8,011 nucleotides of DNA from contig VSPV01000118.1 in assembly GCA_009775605.1 (NCBI GenBank), positions 1-8,011 of the forward strand. Direction: 5' to 3'. Positions 6,970-8,011 of the stretch are shown here, in pieces. A program made the translations under genes and the position numbers. Under the pieces are notes generated by a model. The model was not told where the DNA came from. It did not search any database and worked only from the letters and a program-made list of their open reading frames with translations. This DNA comes from Paramuribaculum sp. Its GTDB lineage: Bacteria; Bacteroidota; Bacteroidia; Bacteroidales; Muribaculaceae. Positions within the stretch are counted from its first letter, which is position 1. Every line of letters starts with the position of its first letter.

Positions 6970-7758
6970 ATGAAAATACTGACACCGGCCGAAATCACCA
7001 AGGCCACCCTCGAGATAGGCTGTGCCAAAGCCGCAGCCCCGGCATGGAGACTCTGGACACAGTCCATAATGGCCGGAAGCTTCATAGCCTTCGGAGGAAT
7101 ACTTTCGGTCATAGTGGGCTTCGGATTCCCCGAGGCTACCGCCGCCAACCCCTCGCTGCAGCGCCTTCTGAGCGGAATGATGTTCCCCATAGGCCTGATA
7201 CTTGTGGTGGTGCTCGGCGCCGAACTGTTCACCGGCAACAACGCCCTGCTCATTCCCGGATGCATGCAGCGCCGCTTCGGCTGGAAAGAAATCGCACGAA
7301 ACTGGACCATAGTCTACCTCGGCAACTTCATAGGCGCGCTGCTTTTTGCCTACTTCCTCGTGTATCTCTCGGGGCTCACAGCCTCCGCTCCCTATGATGA
7401 GGCCATCTGCCGTATAGCCCGCGCCAAAGTGTCGATGACCTTCTGTCAGGTGCTTCTCAAAGGCATAGGCGCCAACTGGTGCGTGTGTCTGGCCGTGTGG
7501 CTCGCTCTCGCAGGCCATACGCTTATCGAGAAAATGGCAGGATGCTTTTTCCCCGTCATGGCATTCGTGGCTCTGGGCTACGAACACTGTATAGCCAACA
7601 TGTTTTTCATCCCCGCCGGAATGATGCAGGGAGCCGGCGTGAGCATCGGTTCGTTTCTCATTGACAACCTTCTCCCCGCCACCATAGGCAACATAATAGG
7701 CGGCGCGGTGTTCGTGGGGTGTATCCAGGCTTACATTCACATCCGTCCCTCCAAATAA
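6970..7758 (+). CDS. Formate/nitrite transporter (FNT) family channel
   Basis: This 262-residue inner membrane protein belongs to the FocA/NirC family of pentameric channels for small monovalent anions such as formate, nitrite or hydrosulfide. Six hydrophobic segments are visible (about 31-51, 66-87, 112-134, 160-180, 189-209 and 233-257). Family signatures are G-A-E-L-F-T-G-N (83-90), L-G-N-F-I-G-A-L (117-124), K-G-I-G-A-N-W (164-170), G-Y-E-H-C-I-A-N-M (203-211), with His206 at the place of the conserved pore His, and G-N-I-I-G-G-A-V-F-V-G (240-250). The length is normal for the family. ATG at 6970 is chosen because the family N-terminus begins here (M-K-I-L-T-P-A-E-I), the leader is A/T-rich, and a canonical promoter sits just upstream. 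A longer reading from 6865 would start inside the terminator stem. Sequence alone does not settle the substrate; formate export during fermentation is plausible in a gut anaerobe. The next gene starts 12 bases later. Confidence 0.93.
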   Translation: MKILTPAEITKATLEIGCAKAAAPAWRLWTQSIMAGSFIAFGGILSVIVGFGFPEATAANPSLQRLLSGMMFPIGLILVVVLGAELFTGNNALLIPGCMQRRFGWKEIARNWTIVYLGNFIGALLFAYFLVYLSGLTASAPYDEAICRIARAKVSMTFCQVLLKGIGANWCVCLAVWLALAGHTLIEKMAGCFFPVMAFVALGYEHCIANMFFIPAGMMQGAGVSIGSFLIDNLLPATIGNIIGGAVFVGCIQAYIHIRPSK

Positions 7759-7770
7759 CTATCCATATAT

Positions 7771-8011
7771 ATGACACAGAAACCCGTCATCTATCAGATT
7801 TTCACCCGTCTGATGACCAACCGCAACGCCACATGCCGTCAGGGCGGAACCCTGGCCGAAAACGGCAGCGGCAAATTCAACGACTATACCCCCGAAATAA
7901 TAAATTCGCTGAAAGACCTCGGCGCCACCCACCTGTGGTTCACAGGCATCATAGAGCATGCCGAGGCCACCGACTATACCGGCCGCGGCATCACTCCTGC
8001 CGACAATCCTT
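7771..8011 (+). CDS. GH13 alpha-amylase family protein, 5' end only
   Basis: An open frame from ATG 7771 continues past the window edge, giving 80 residues and one extra base. The N-terminus reads V-I-Y-Q-I-F-T-R-L (6-14), the first strand of a GH13 TIM barrel. G-S-G-K-F-N-D-Y-T (32-40) and L-K-D-L-G-A-T-H-L-W-F-T-G-I-I-E-H-A (47-64) follow, matching the usual N-terminal blocks of Bacteroidetes alpha-amylase-family enzymes. The catalytic residues lie beyond the window. No signal peptide is apparent, so a cytoplasmic enzyme acting on alpha-glucans or malto-oligosaccharides is likely. The start is supported by an ATATAT leader and by the 12-base spacing from the transporter stop, which leaves no room for a separate full promoter between the genes. 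Confidence 0.88.
   Translation, partial: MTQKPVIYQIFTRLMTNRNATCRQGGTLAENGSGKFNDYTPEIINSLKDLGATHLWFTGIIEHAEATDYTGRGITPADNP

Noticed and set aside
6958..7740. Long open frame of 260 codons on the minus strand opposite the transporter
   Set aside because: It is an antisense shadow of a strongly supported membrane protein gene, explained by GC-rich third positions. Its product is His/Gly-rich with no family signature.

Overview
The window looks like chromosomal DNA from a Bacteroidales bacterium, probably a gut lineage near Muribaculaceae. This is a judgement from protein style, not a database search. Supporting signs are a TonB-dependent receptor with an N-terminal carboxypeptidase-like domain, a lipoprotein with acidic residues right after the lipidated Cys, an exact Bacteroidetes-type promoter (TTTG, 20 bp, TAAATTTG), and start codons with A/T-rich rather than Shine-Dalgarno leaders. 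All genes are on the + strand, and codon third positions are GC-rich.

Left part (1-1783): a tetrapyrrole-methylase-fold, SAM-dependent methyltransferase (RsmI-like) is followed 6 bases later by a YycJ/WalJ-type metallo-beta-lactamase-fold hydrolase. The methyltransferase is unusual. The conserved N-terminal strand is readable in frame upstream of the first available start, but a TAA stop sits where the family normally has Tyr. The hydrolase has an extra N-terminal region of about 73 residues carrying a possible sliding-clamp-binding motif.

Middle (1784-6881): a 206-bp intergenic region holds a -7-type promoter box, two short direct repeats and small hairpins in the leader. It leads into a two-gene unit, a 922-residue TonB-dependent receptor and a 674-residue modular surface lipoprotein, closed by a strong intrinsic terminator. 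The lipoprotein is not SusD-like. It appears to contain three diverged copies of one small module and two OB-fold-like domains. The pair is the best candidate in the window for a poorly described system, presumably outer-membrane capture and import of an unknown ligand.

Right part (6882-8011): a promoter with both boxes at canonical spacing drives a formate/nitrite transporter family channel. The 5' end of a GH13 alpha-amylase-family gene follows 12 bases later and runs off the window. Their spacing suggests co-transcription. No RNA genes, insertion sequences, CRISPR arrays or integration sites were seen.
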